Shown in pieces: positions 18,175 through 26,430 of a DNA stretch of 64,000 bases; within the stretch, counting starts at the first letter, position 1; each line of letters opens with the position of its first letter. The stretch spans positions 124,001 to 188,000 of the forward strand of contig NZ_QVAI01000015.1 of the NCBI RefSeq assembly GCF_003427025.1, given 5' to 3'. The notes below the pieces were generated by a model. The model ran no database searches. It had not been told where the DNA came from and saw only the letters and a list, made by a program, of their open reading frames with translations. Both the position numbers and the translations under genes were made by a program. Source of the DNA: Jiangella endophytica. Lineage in GTDB: Bacteria; Actinomycetota; Actinomycetes; Jiangellales; Jiangellaceae.

Positions 18175-20025
18175 ATGACCGATCGAATCAACCGGCGCAT
18201 GATGATCCGTTCCGCCGCCGCCACCGGTGTCGCAGGCGTCGGTGGGCTCGCGCTGGGCGGGTCCGCTCATGCCGAGACGGCGCCGCCGAGCCTCGTCGAG
18301 GCCGACGGCTCCCCGGTCCTGACGCCGCAGCAGTTCGGTGCCGTCGGCGACGGCGTGGCCGACGACACCGCCGCGATCCAGGCCGCGATCAACGCGGCAC
18401 GTTCGCAGCTGAACAAGATCGTCGTCGTCCCGCCCGGGCAGTACAAGGTCACCTCGACGATCGTGGTCGGTGACCATGAGTACGAGACCCCCGGCGAGCA
18501 CCTGAACCGGTTCGTGCTGCGCGGGTACGGCATGTTCAGCGAGGAGCCCTCGAAGTTCATCTTCCACCACGACGGTATCGGCATCCGGTGGGAGGCGTCG
18601 CTGGGCGGAATCCACGGCATGGCGTTCGACGCCCCGGTGAAGACGGCGAACAACGTCGGCATCCACGTCGCCCGGACCGCGAACACCGACGACACCGACG
18701 TGACGATCGTCGAGTGCTCGTTCCTGCGCTTCAATCGTGCGGTCGAGAGCGTCGGCCGCGGCTTCAGCTTCACGAAGAACAAGGTCGCCGTCTGCACGAC
18801 GGGCATCACCATCTCGTGGCCGACGGAGGGCGTGCAGGGCGACGGTGTCCACGTCCTCCCGTACGGTCTGCGCAAGTGGCTGATCACCGACAACCACTTC
18901 CACTCTGACTTCGACGCGATCGTGTTCAACGGCGCCCCGGACGGAAACTTCCGTGGCGCGGTGATCAGCAACAACCTGCTCGACATCGGCCGCCGGCTCT
19001 TCAAGGGCAGCCTGACCAACTCGACCATCAGCGGCAACGTGGTCGAGAACGGTACCGGGAACGCGATCATTCAGATCGATGCCGGCGGCCACAACCTCAC
19101 CATCACGGGCAACGTGATCGGCGGGTTCGACACGACGCCGGGAGCATGGGACCCGCCCCGGTACGCGATCCACTTCACGAGCGGGGTGTCGGCGAAGAAC
19201 GTCACGATCTCGGCGAACACGTTCAACTGGATCAACGGCTCCGGCATCCGGTTCGATCGGTCCGCCGAGAAGGTCAGCATCACGGACAACTCCTTCGATC
19301 ACTGGAACCTGAGCAACTCGTCGAGCCACGCCGCCGTACTCGTGGACGCCGACGCCACTCGGTTCGCGATCCTCGGCAACGTCATCTCGGCCAACCCGAA
19401 GCCGGACGCGCTGCCGATCCGGGTGACCGGCACGTTGAGCGCATCCAACGCGGTCGGCAACGCGTTCGAGCAGCAGGGGCTGGTCCAAGCCGGGTCGATC
19501 AGCGCCGACTCGTTCGTCGAGTCCGAACCCGGCCGGTTCACCAGGCTCCAGCTGGCCGCCGCGAAGGACGCCGCCGTGCGCGTCCTCAGCACGGCCACGA
19601 CCGGCATAGCGACGAACGACACCTACGGCGGCTATGTGGTCGAGAGCGCGCTGGCGGACGGGGCCGGCCCCGGCGTCAAGGGCGGCGTCGAGGTCGTGGC
19701 GGTGAACGCGTCCGGCTCGGCGGCCACGAACCTGCTGTGCTCCACGGACTCCACGAACGAGGTGGTGTCGTTCCAGGCCAGCGTCGCGGGCCTGGTCCCG
19801 CCGGCGGACAACTCCCGCGACATCGGCAGCGCGGACGCGAGCATCCGGACGGTGTACACGTACGCCACCCGGATGCATCCCTACACGGTCGCGACCCTGC
19901 CGCCGGCCGCGGACGCGCCGGGTGCGCTCATCCAGGTCGCCGACGGTCGCGCCGGCGGACCGTGCCTCGCCATGTCCGACGGCACGGCGTGGCGCACCGT
20001 GCCGCTGGGAAACGCCGTCAGGTAG
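18175..20025 (+). CDS. Exported right-handed beta-helix protein (pectate-lyase-3 type), copy 1
   Basis: A 616-residue secreted protein. The N-terminus INRRMMIRSAAATGVAGVGG is a twin-arginine-type signal, cut near AHA-ET at about residue 33. The pectate-lyase-3/GH28-like opening is VLTPQQFGAVGDGVADDTAAIQ, followed by a ladder of N-rich beta-helix rungs (TNSTISGNVVENG, HNLTITGNVIGGF, KNVTISANTFNWI). The C-terminal 120 residues form a different, Ala/Val-rich module ending in a tail-fibre-like PPAADAPGALIQVADG segment. The fold suggests polysaccharide lyase or hydrolase activity; catalytic residues cannot be assigned. It has an almost identical neighbour. Confidence 0.82.
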   Translation: MTDRINRRMMIRSAAATGVAGVGGLALGGSAHAETAPPSLVEADGSPVLTPQQFGAVGDGVADDTAAIQAAINAARSQLNKIVVVPPGQYKVTSTIVVGDHEYETPGEHLNRFVLRGYGMFSEEPSKFIFHHDGIGIRWEASLGGIHGMAFDAPVKTANNVGIHVARTANTDDTDVTIVECSFLRFNRAVESVGRGFSFTKNKVAVCTTGITISWPTEGVQGDGVHVLPYGLRKWLITDNHFHSDFDAIVFNGAPDGNFRGAVISNNLLDIGRRLFKGSLTNSTISGNVVENGTGNAIIQIDAGGHNLTITGNVIGGFDTTPGAWDPPRYAIHFTSGVSAKNVTISANTFNWINGSGIRFDRSAEKVSITDNSFDHWNLSNSSSHAAVLVDADATRFAILGNVISANPKPDALPIRVTGTLSASNAVGNAFEQQGLVQAGSISADSFVESEPGRFTRLQLAAAKDAAVRVLSTATTGIATNDTYGGYVVESALADGAGPGVKGGVEVVAVNASGSAATNLLCSTDSTNEVVSFQASVAGLVPPADNSRDIGSADASIRTVYTYATRMHPYTVATLPPAADAPGALIQVADGRAGGPCLAMSDGTAWRTVPLGNAVR

Positions 20026-20105
20026 CCGTCGACCTCGACGTGAAGAGCTGACCACCGCACAGGCCGTCCTCGTCGCAGTGTGACCACCTCAAGGGAGAAG
20101 GACAC

Positions 20106-21956
20106 ATGACCGATCGAATCAACCGACGCATGATGATCCGTTCCGCCGCCGGCGCAGGTGTCGCGGGGGTCGGCGGGCTCGCGCTGGGCGGGACCGCCCA
20201 TGCCGAGACGGCACCGCCGAGCCTCGTCGAGGCCGACGGTTCCCCCGTCCTGACCCCCCAGCAGTTCGGCGCGGTCGGCGACGGCGTGGCCGATGACACC
20301 GCCGCGATCCAGGCCGCGATCAACGCGGCCCGTTCGCAGCTGAACAAGATCGTGGTTCTTCCGCCCGGGTTGTACAAGGTCACGTCGACGATCGTCGTGG
20401 GTGACCACGAGTACGAGACCCCCGGCGAGCACCTGAACCGGTTCGTGCTGCGCGGCTACGGCATGTTCGGCGAGGAGTCGTCGAAGATCACCTTCCACCA
20501 CGACGGCGTCGGCATCCGGTGGGAGGCGTCGCTCGGCGGCATCCACGGCATCGCGTTCGACGCCCCGGTGAAGACCGCGAACAACGTCGGCATCCACGTC
20601 GCCCGCAACTCGGCGAACACCGACGACACCGACGTGACCATCGTCGAGTGCTCGTTCCTCCGCTTCCAGCGCGCCATCGAGAGCGTCGGCCGCGGCTTCC
20701 TCTTCACGAAGAACAAGGTCGCCGTCTGCACCACGGGCATCACCATCTCGTGGCCGGCGGGTGAGATCCCGGGCGGCGAGGTCCACAAGCTGCCGTACGG
20801 CCTGCGCAAGTGGCTGATCACGGACAACCACTTCCACACGAACTTCGACGCGATCGTGTTCAACGGCGCCCCGGACGGCGACTTCCGTGGCGCGGTGATC
20901 AGCAACAACCTGCTCGACATCGGCCGCCGACTCTTCAAGGGCAGTCTGACCAACTCGACCATCAGCGGCAACGTGGTCGAGAACGGCAACGGCAACGCGA
21001 TCATCGAGATCGACTCCGGTGGCCACAACCTCACCATCACGGGCAACGTGATCGGCGGCTTCGACACCACACCGGGGGCACACGAACCGCCCATCTACGC
21101 GATCAGCTTCGTCGCGGGCGTGACCGCGACGAACGTCACGATCTCGGCGAACACGTTCAACTGGCTCCGTGGCTCGCCCATCGGGTTCGCGGGGTCCGCC
21201 GACAAGATCAGCATCACCGACAACTCGTTCGATCACTACAACCTGGCCAACACCGCCGTTCACGGCGCCGTGCGCGTGCAGGGCGACGCCACCCGGTTCG
21301 CGATCGTCGGCAACGTGATCTCGGCCAACCGGAACGCCGGCCTTCCGATCCGGGTCGACGGCACGATGAGCCAGTCCAACGTCGTGGGCAACGTGTCCGA
21401 GCAGGACGCGCTGGTCCAAGCCGGGTCGATCAGCGCCGACTCCTTCGTCGAGTCCGCACCGGGCCGGTTCACCAGGCTCGAGGTGGCGGCCGCGAAGGAC
21501 GCCGCCGCGCGTGTCGTCAGCACCGCCACGGCCGGCATCGCCGCGGGCGACGGTTACGGCGGCTATGTGGTCGAGAGCGCGCTGACGGCGGGGGCGGGCC
21601 CCGGCGTCAAGGGCGGCGTCGAGGTGGTCGCGGTGAACGCGTCCGGCTCGGCGGCCACCAACCTGCTGTGCTCCACGAACTCCACGAACGAGGTGGTGGC
21701 CTTCCAGGCCAGCGTCGCGGGCCTGGTCCCGCCCACGGACAACTCCCGCGACATCGGCAGCGCGGACGCGAGCATCCGGACGGTGTACGCCCACGCCGCC
21801 CGGCTGCACCCCTACACCGTTGCCACCGTGCCGCCGGCCGCGGACGCGCCGGGTGCGCTCATCCAGATCGTCGACGGTCGCGCCGGCGGGCCCTGCCTGG
21901 CCATGTCCGACGGCAAGTCGTGGCGCACCGTGCCGCTGGGAACCGCGGTCAGATAG
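20106..21956 (+). CDS. Exported right-handed beta-helix protein, copy 2 (tandem paralogue)
   Basis: Same length (616 residues) and architecture as the preceding gene and, by eye, roughly 85% identical. It has the same Tat-type signal, the same AVGDGVADDTAAIQ motif and a nearly unchanged C-terminal module. Differences cluster in surface turns of the helix, for example the segments after TISWP, after GAHEPP and around NANRNAGLP. That pattern suits altered ligand specificity on a shared scaffold. The leader with its AAGGGAGAAGGAC ribosome site is also duplicated. Both copies are intact, so the duplication is being kept. Confidence 0.83.
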   Translation: MTDRINRRMMIRSAAGAGVAGVGGLALGGTAHAETAPPSLVEADGSPVLTPQQFGAVGDGVADDTAAIQAAINAARSQLNKIVVLPPGLYKVTSTIVVGDHEYETPGEHLNRFVLRGYGMFGEESSKITFHHDGVGIRWEASLGGIHGIAFDAPVKTANNVGIHVARNSANTDDTDVTIVECSFLRFQRAIESVGRGFLFTKNKVAVCTTGITISWPAGEIPGGEVHKLPYGLRKWLITDNHFHTNFDAIVFNGAPDGDFRGAVISNNLLDIGRRLFKGSLTNSTISGNVVENGNGNAIIEIDSGGHNLTITGNVIGGFDTTPGAHEPPIYAISFVAGVTATNVTISANTFNWLRGSPIGFAGSADKISITDNSFDHYNLANTAVHGAVRVQGDATRFAIVGNVISANRNAGLPIRVDGTMSQSNVVGNVSEQDALVQAGSISADSFVESAPGRFTRLEVAAAKDAAARVVSTATAGIAAGDGYGGYVVESALTAGAGPGVKGGVEVVAVNASGSAATNLLCSTNSTNEVVAFQASVAGLVPPTDNSRDIGSADASIRTVYAHAARLHPYTVATVPPAADAPGALIQIVDGRAGGPCLAMSDGKSWRTVPLGTAVR

Positions 21957-22032
21957 GCCGGGATACTTGCAGTGCGGTCGGGGCGCGGGGCCGCCGGGCG
22001 TCCGCGCCCCGATCGTGACGTGACGACACGAG

Positions 22033-23715
22033 ATGGATCTGACGAACATGAGCGACGATGTGACCTCGGCACCGTGGTGGCAAGACGCGGTGATCTATCA
22101 GCTCTACATCCAGTCCTTCGCCGACGGCAACGCCGACGGCATCGGCGACATCGCCGGGCTGCGAAGCCGGGTCGGCTACCTGGCGGGTCTCGGGATCGAC
22201 GCCATCTGGATCACGCCGTGGTACCGCTCGCCGCTGCGCGATGCCGGCTACGACGTCGCCGACTATCGCGCCATCCACCCGCGGTACGGGTCCGTGGACG
22301 AGGGCCGGGAGCTGATCGACGCATGCCACGCGGCCGGGATCCGGGTCATCCTCGACCTCGTCCCCAACCACACCTCGTCCGACCACCAGTGGTTCGTCGA
22401 GGCCCTGGGCGCACGGCCCGGGTCCCCGGAACGTTCTCGCTACCATTTCCGCGCCGGGCGCGACGACGGGCAGAGTCCACCCAACGACTGGTTGAGCGTG
22501 TTCGGCGGACCGGCCTGGACGCAGGTCACGGACGCTCATGGTCACCCAGGTGAGTGGTACCTGCACCTGTTCGACTCCTCGCAGCCCGATCTCAACTGGG
22601 ACAGCGACGACGTCCGGTCGGAGTTCGAGGACGTCCTGCGCTTCTGGTTCGACCTCGGTGTCGACGGTTTCCGGATCGACGTCGCCACCGCGCTGGTCAA
22701 GGCGCCCGGACTCCCTGACCTCGGGTATCCCGACGGCGCGTTCCTCGCCGACCTGACCCGTGCGGACCACCCGCACCGCGATCGCGACGAGGTCCACGAG
22801 ATCTATCGCAGCTGGCGGAAGCTGGCCGACTCCTACGATCCACCGCGGATGTTCGCGGCGGAGGCGTGGCTGGACGACCCGGACCGGCTGTCGCGCTACG
22901 TCCGGCCCGACGAGCTGCACACCACCCTGAACCTGTACTACCTGAAGTCGGCGTGGACGGCGGACAGCATGCGCCGCGCCATCGACGCCTCGATCGCGGC
23001 CACGTCGGGGGTGGGCGCACCCACCACCTGGGGCCTGTCCAACCACGACGTCGAACGAGTCGTCACCCGATACGGCCGCGCCGACACCAGCCGGCGTCCG
23101 GGCGTGTCCGGGCCGGAGCTGGGGCCGGTCGACGAGCGGCTCGGCCGCCGCCGGGCCCGGGCCGCGGCCCTGCTGACGCTCGCGCTGCCCGGCAGCGTGT
23201 ACCTCTACCAGGGCGATGAGCTCGGGTTGGCCGATGCGCACGTGCCGGAGCAGGCGCGGCAGGACCCCATCTGGATCCGGTCCGAGGGCCGGCGCTGGGG
23301 CCGCGACGGCGCCCGGGTGCCCTTGCCCTGGACACCGGACGGCAGCTCGCACGGGTTCGGCGACGACGGGGCCTGGCTACCGCAGCCCCCGGGGTGGGGA
23401 GCCCATGCGGTGTCGGCCCAGGAGGGCGACGACGCGTCGTTCCTCGAGCTGTACCGGACCGCACTGCACCTCCGGCGCACCCACCCGGCACTCGGCGGAA
23501 CGAGTGAGTTCCAGTGGCGCGACGCACCACGCGACGACGTCCTGGTCTTCACCCGCGAGCCCGGCTTCGCCTGCGTCGTCAACTTCGGCTCCACGCCGGC
23601 GCCGATCCCGCTCGACGGACGCGTGCTCGTGTCCAGCGACTCCGGCGACACCGCGGGCGACGTCCCTCCCCACGGCGCGGTCTGGCTGGAGCTCCACCCG
23701 GCGGGCCGCGCATGA
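22033..23715 (+). CDS. GH13 alpha-glucosidase-like enzyme
   Basis: A 560-residue cytoplasmic alpha-amylase-superfamily hydrolase. The four conserved regions are DLVPNHTS (near 108-115), GFRIDVATA with nucleophile D216, MFAAEAWL with acid/base E277, and GLSNHDVER with D339. The N-terminal WWQDAVIYQLYIQSFADGNADGIGDI is typical of oligo-1,6-glucosidase/alpha-glucosidase (GH13 subfamilies 23/30 style). There is no signal peptide, so it should act on imported oligosaccharides. An ATG 15 bases downstream is an alternative start. It is coupled by ATGA to the sulfatase gene. Confidence 0.88.
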   Translation: MDLTNMSDDVTSAPWWQDAVIYQLYIQSFADGNADGIGDIAGLRSRVGYLAGLGIDAIWITPWYRSPLRDAGYDVADYRAIHPRYGSVDEGRELIDACHAAGIRVILDLVPNHTSSDHQWFVEALGARPGSPERSRYHFRAGRDDGQSPPNDWLSVFGGPAWTQVTDAHGHPGEWYLHLFDSSQPDLNWDSDDVRSEFEDVLRFWFDLGVDGFRIDVATALVKAPGLPDLGYPDGAFLADLTRADHPHRDRDEVHEIYRSWRKLADSYDPPRMFAAEAWLDDPDRLSRYVRPDELHTTLNLYYLKSAWTADSMRRAIDASIAATSGVGAPTTWGLSNHDVERVVTRYGRADTSRRPGVSGPELGPVDERLGRRRARAAALLTLALPGSVYLYQGDELGLADAHVPEQARQDPIWIRSEGRRWGRDGARVPLPWTPDGSSHGFGDDGAWLPQPPGWGAHAVSAQEGDDASFLELYRTALHLRRTHPALGGTSEFQWRDAPRDDVLVFTREPGFACVVNFGSTPAPIPLDGRVLVSSDSGDTAGDVPPHGAVWLELHPAGRA

Positions 23716-25025
23716 CCGCGACCGAGCGACCCAACGTCGTCCTGATCCACTGGCACGACGTCGGCACCCACCTGGGCACGTACGGTCACCGCGACGTGAC
23801 CAGCCCCGCCCTCGACCGGCTGGCCGCCGAGGGCCTGCGATTCGACCAGGCGTTCTGCACGACACCGCTGTGCAGTCCGGCCCGGGGCTCGTTGTTCACC
23901 GGCCGCTACCCCCACACGAACGGCTTGATGGGCCTGGTGAACCGGGGGTGGGGGTACCGCCCGGGCGAGCGAACGGCCCCGTCGCTGCTGTCCGAGCTCG
24001 GTTACCGGACCGCTCTCATCGGCCAGCAGCACGAGAGCCACGACCCGTTCCGGCTCGGCTTCGACGAGGTGCATGCGTGGCCCCCGGGCAGGGCACGATG
24101 CGGTCCGGTGTCGGCGACTTCGGTGGAATGGCTCGACGCGGCACCCGCGGAGCCGTTCTTCCTCACCGTCGGCTTCTTCGAGACGCATCGCCCGTATCCG
24201 GCGGAGGAGTACCCGCCGGTCGACCCGGCGACGGTCGAGGTCCCGCCGTTCCTGCCGGACAACCACCACACGCGCGAGGACCTGGCCGCGTTCCTCGGCT
24301 CGATTCGCGTGGCCGACGCCGCCACCGGCCGCATACTCGACGCGATCGACCGGTCCGGCCTCGCCGACTCGACCCTGGTCCTGTTCACGACCGACCACGG
24401 GATCGCGTACCCGCGGGCGAAGGGAACGCTGTACGACCCCGGCATACGGGTCGCGTTCCTCGCCCGGCCGCCGCGCTCGTGGAACGTCGCGCCGGCAGCC
24501 CCTGACGGGCTGCTCAGTCACGTCGACGTGCTGCCCACTCTGCTCGAGCTGGCCGGCGGGGAGGTCCCGCCGTTCGTCCAGGGGCAGAGCTTCGCCGGCG
24601 TCCTGCGCGGTGAACCCGGCCCCCGGCGCACCGAGATCTTCGCCGAGAAGAACTTCCACGACGAGTACGACCCGATTCGCGGCATCCGCACCGACCGGTA
24701 CGCGTACATCCGCAACCTCGAACCGGGCACGCCGCTACGGCTCTCCGGGGACATCGAAGGCAGCCGGTCGCGAGCCGGCCTGGGTGACGATCACCTGCGG
24801 CCCCGGCCCGCCGAGGAGCTCTACGACCTCGACGACGATCCGTGGCAGCTCCGCGACCTCGCCGACGACGCGTCCCGTGCACAGGTGAAGGCCGCCCTCG
24901 CCGCACGTCTCGACGCGTGGATGATCGAGACGAGCGATCCGGCGCTGGCCGGACCCATCGACACCATGGATCACGCCGGCTTCGCCGGGACGACACCCCC
25001 AATTCCCGAACCGGGAGGCCGATGA
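23712..25025 (+). CDS. Type I sulfatase (formylglycine-dependent)
   Basis: A 437-residue alkaline-phosphatase-superfamily hydrolase. The sulfatase signature CSPARGSLFTGR starts at C54, the residue converted to formylglycine by a maturase not seen in this window. An N-terminal metal site is present as NVVLIHWHDVGTHLGTYG, and the second metal/active-site region as VLFTTDHGIAYPRAKGTLYDPGIRV. No export signal is visible, so desulfation of an imported sugar is likely, with the GH13 enzyme next to it. The family resembles N-sulfoglucosamine sulfohydrolase-like proteins, which suggests a sulfated glycan as operon substrate. Confidence 0.9.
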   Translation: MTATERPNVVLIHWHDVGTHLGTYGHRDVTSPALDRLAAEGLRFDQAFCTTPLCSPARGSLFTGRYPHTNGLMGLVNRGWGYRPGERTAPSLLSELGYRTALIGQQHESHDPFRLGFDEVHAWPPGRARCGPVSATSVEWLDAAPAEPFFLTVGFFETHRPYPAEEYPPVDPATVEVPPFLPDNHHTREDLAAFLGSIRVADAATGRILDAIDRSGLADSTLVLFTTDHGIAYPRAKGTLYDPGIRVAFLARPPRSWNVAPAAPDGLLSHVDVLPTLLELAGGEVPPFVQGQSFAGVLRGEPGPRRTEIFAEKNFHDEYDPIRGIRTDRYAYIRNLEPGTPLRLSGDIEGSRSRAGLGDDHLRPRPAEELYDLDDDPWQLRDLADDASRAQVKAALAARLDAWMIETSDPALAGPIDTMDHAGFAGTTPPIPEPGGR

Positions 25026-25077
25026 CCCGGACAGCCGCCCACCCCGAGCCGGCCGGACGTCGCCCCGCCCCGCCCCG

Positions 25078-25977
25078 TCATCGGGCCGCGGCGTCGCCGT
25101 CGATGGGCGCCGTCACCGGCTCGGCGGTCTCGTGGGTGCGTTCGGGCAGCAGCAGCACGGCGCCGATGAGGAAGCACACCGCGCCGATGAAGGTCTGCAT
25201 GTCGGCCCGCGACGCGTCGTTCACCTGGCCGGTGAGCGGGTCGATGTAGCCCGCGACGGCGGAGACGCCGAAGGCGATCGAGCCGATCAGGTTGGTCAGC
25301 GTGATCCACCAGGACCACGAGCGCGGACGCCAGGCAGCCCAGCCGTGGCACGCCTCGTACCAGGCCAGGAGGCTCGAGACCAGGAAGCAGACCGAGCCGA
25401 CCGCGTCGGGCCGCCAGATGTGCTGGTGCGCGGTCTCGGCGGACAGGTTGTTCGCCATGGCGACCCCGGTGCTGACGTTGAAGTACAGCGTCCCGGCCAG
25501 CTGAACGGCGGTCGCCCACCAGTCGATCCGCCCGGGCTGGTAGACGAAGAAGCGTCGGTGTGCCGGGCTCGGTGCCTCCCGCCCGGCGTCGACCGCCTCC
25601 CGGTAGGACAGGAACGAGGCCGAGGTGAAGAACAGGGAGCCGACGAAGTAGGTGGCGGTGTCCCACCGGGCCCCGACGGCGCCGACGTACCCGGGCACCG
25701 ACCCGACCGCGAACAGCACCGACCCGATGGCGAACAACACGGCGATCCACCAGCCGCGAGCCCCGGGCGCCCACCACGTGGACCCGGCGGCCGCCCCCTG
25801 GTGCTTGCGGTGGAAGCGCGATTCCAGCCGGACCACCACGCCGTCGGCGCGCACGCGGTCGACGAAGGTGGCGGGTGTGCCGGTGCTCGAGCCACGGCTG
25901 CCGCGTCGCCTGGGCCGCCCGGTGCCCGCGTCGCCTGCCCGGCTGCTCGCCCGACGGTGCCCGTCCGGTGCCTGCAT
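25078..25977 (-). CDS. Multi-helix membrane protein, YrhK-like repeats
   Basis: A 299-residue protein with a basic, arginine-rich N-terminus of about 60 residues followed by five or six membrane helices. They share a GS/GA-x-x-F pattern: FAIGSVLFAVGSV, VGSLFFTSASFLSY, VGSVCFLVSSLLAWYEA, IGSIAFGVSAVAGYI and IGAVCFLIGAVLLLPE. These resemble YrhK-like membrane repeats. The ATG chosen has GGAGG six bases upstream; an ATG two codons earlier lies too close to that site, and the farther one at 26064 has no clear ribosome site. It converges on the sulfatase gene with a 52-base gap. Function unknown. Confidence 0.75.
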   Translation of the reverse strand: MQAPDGHRRASSRAGDAGTGRPRRRGSRGSSTGTPATFVDRVRADGVVVRLESRFHRKHQGAAAGSTWWAPGARGWWIAVLFAIGSVLFAVGSVPGYVGAVGARWDTATYFVGSLFFTSASFLSYREAVDAGREAPSPAHRRFFVYQPGRIDWWATAVQLAGTLYFNVSTGVAMANNLSAETAHQHIWRPDAVGSVCFLVSSLLAWYEACHGWAAWRPRSWSWWITLTNLIGSIAFGVSAVAGYIDPLTGQVNDASRADMQTFIGAVCFLIGAVLLLPERTHETAEPVTAPIDGDAAAR

Positions 25978-26123
25978 GCGCATCCTCCACGCGCGCGTGT
26001 GTGGCCATGACACTCCCGAATCGTTGTCCGCTCCCGCCCCGGGGGCGAGGGCCGAAAGGCCCATCTCACTGCCGCGCGGGTGGTCCGCCGACCTTGTCGG
26101 GTCCCGCCGCGATACTCGGGGAC

Positions 26124-26430
26124 ATGACGGAGCAGCTCGGCCCCGTCAGGGAGTACTGAAACGAGGCGGCGGGTGCCTTCGACGACGAGCCCGACCACGG
26201 GCCGCGCGCCGAGCGCCGAGCGCCGAGCGCCGAGCGCCGAGCGCACCAGGGCCGCATGGCGCGAACGGCTGCGGGCATGGCTGCCGGCAGGCCCGGCCGA
26301 CGTCCTGGACGTCGGGTGCGGACGGGTGTCGATCTGTCGCCGCGCGTCAGCCGTCGATTCCTGGAGTGGTCGTCGGGCTCGGCCGGCCGATCACCGCGAC
26401 CCGTCAGTACTTGTTGCGGTTGGGCAGGCC
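26124..26430 (+). pseudogene. SAM-dependent methyltransferase remnant
   Basis: An ATG opens MTEQLGPVREY, then an in-frame TGA at 26157-26159 (probably from TGG), then NEAAGAFDDEPDHG, the usual N-terminus of class I methyltransferases. A 7-bp tandem repeat shifts the frame. The next frame reads RAAWRERLRAWLPAG, then VLDVGCG (SAM motif I). After a further shift, TGVDLSP (motif II region) follows immediately, although these motifs are normally separated by about 15-20 residues. A possible C-terminal scrap reads GLGRPITATRQYLL. Nonsense, frameshift and deletion together mark a dead gene. The 3' end is uncertain and runs into the RTX gene stop. Confidence 0.7.
26206..26245 (+). repeat. 7-bp tandem repeat (GAGCGCC) inside methyltransferase remnant
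   Basis: Four perfect GAGCGCC units (26211-26238) with partial units on both sides. The unit length is not a multiple of three, so gain or loss of a copy changes the reading frame of the methyltransferase remnant. Confidence 0.85.

Larger units (their letters stand above)
18095..21956 (+). repeat. Tandem gene duplication with captured oppF tail
   Basis: The unit 18095-20025 is repeated at about 20026-21956. Sequence after the copy 1 stop (20026-20051) still matches the final codons of the OppF-like gene (GTCGACCTCGA then ...GCTGA), followed by a matching leader. The duplicated block therefore began inside the 3' end of the ATPase gene. Confidence 0.8.

Noticed and set aside
18070-22049. Two very long minus-strand open frames (over 650 codons each) opposite the tandem beta-helix genes
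   Set aside because: They mirror the plus-strand codon pattern of high-GC genes, are rich in Arg/Val/Asp without folds or motifs, and repeat only because the plus genes are duplicated. The plus frames have signal peptides and family motifs.
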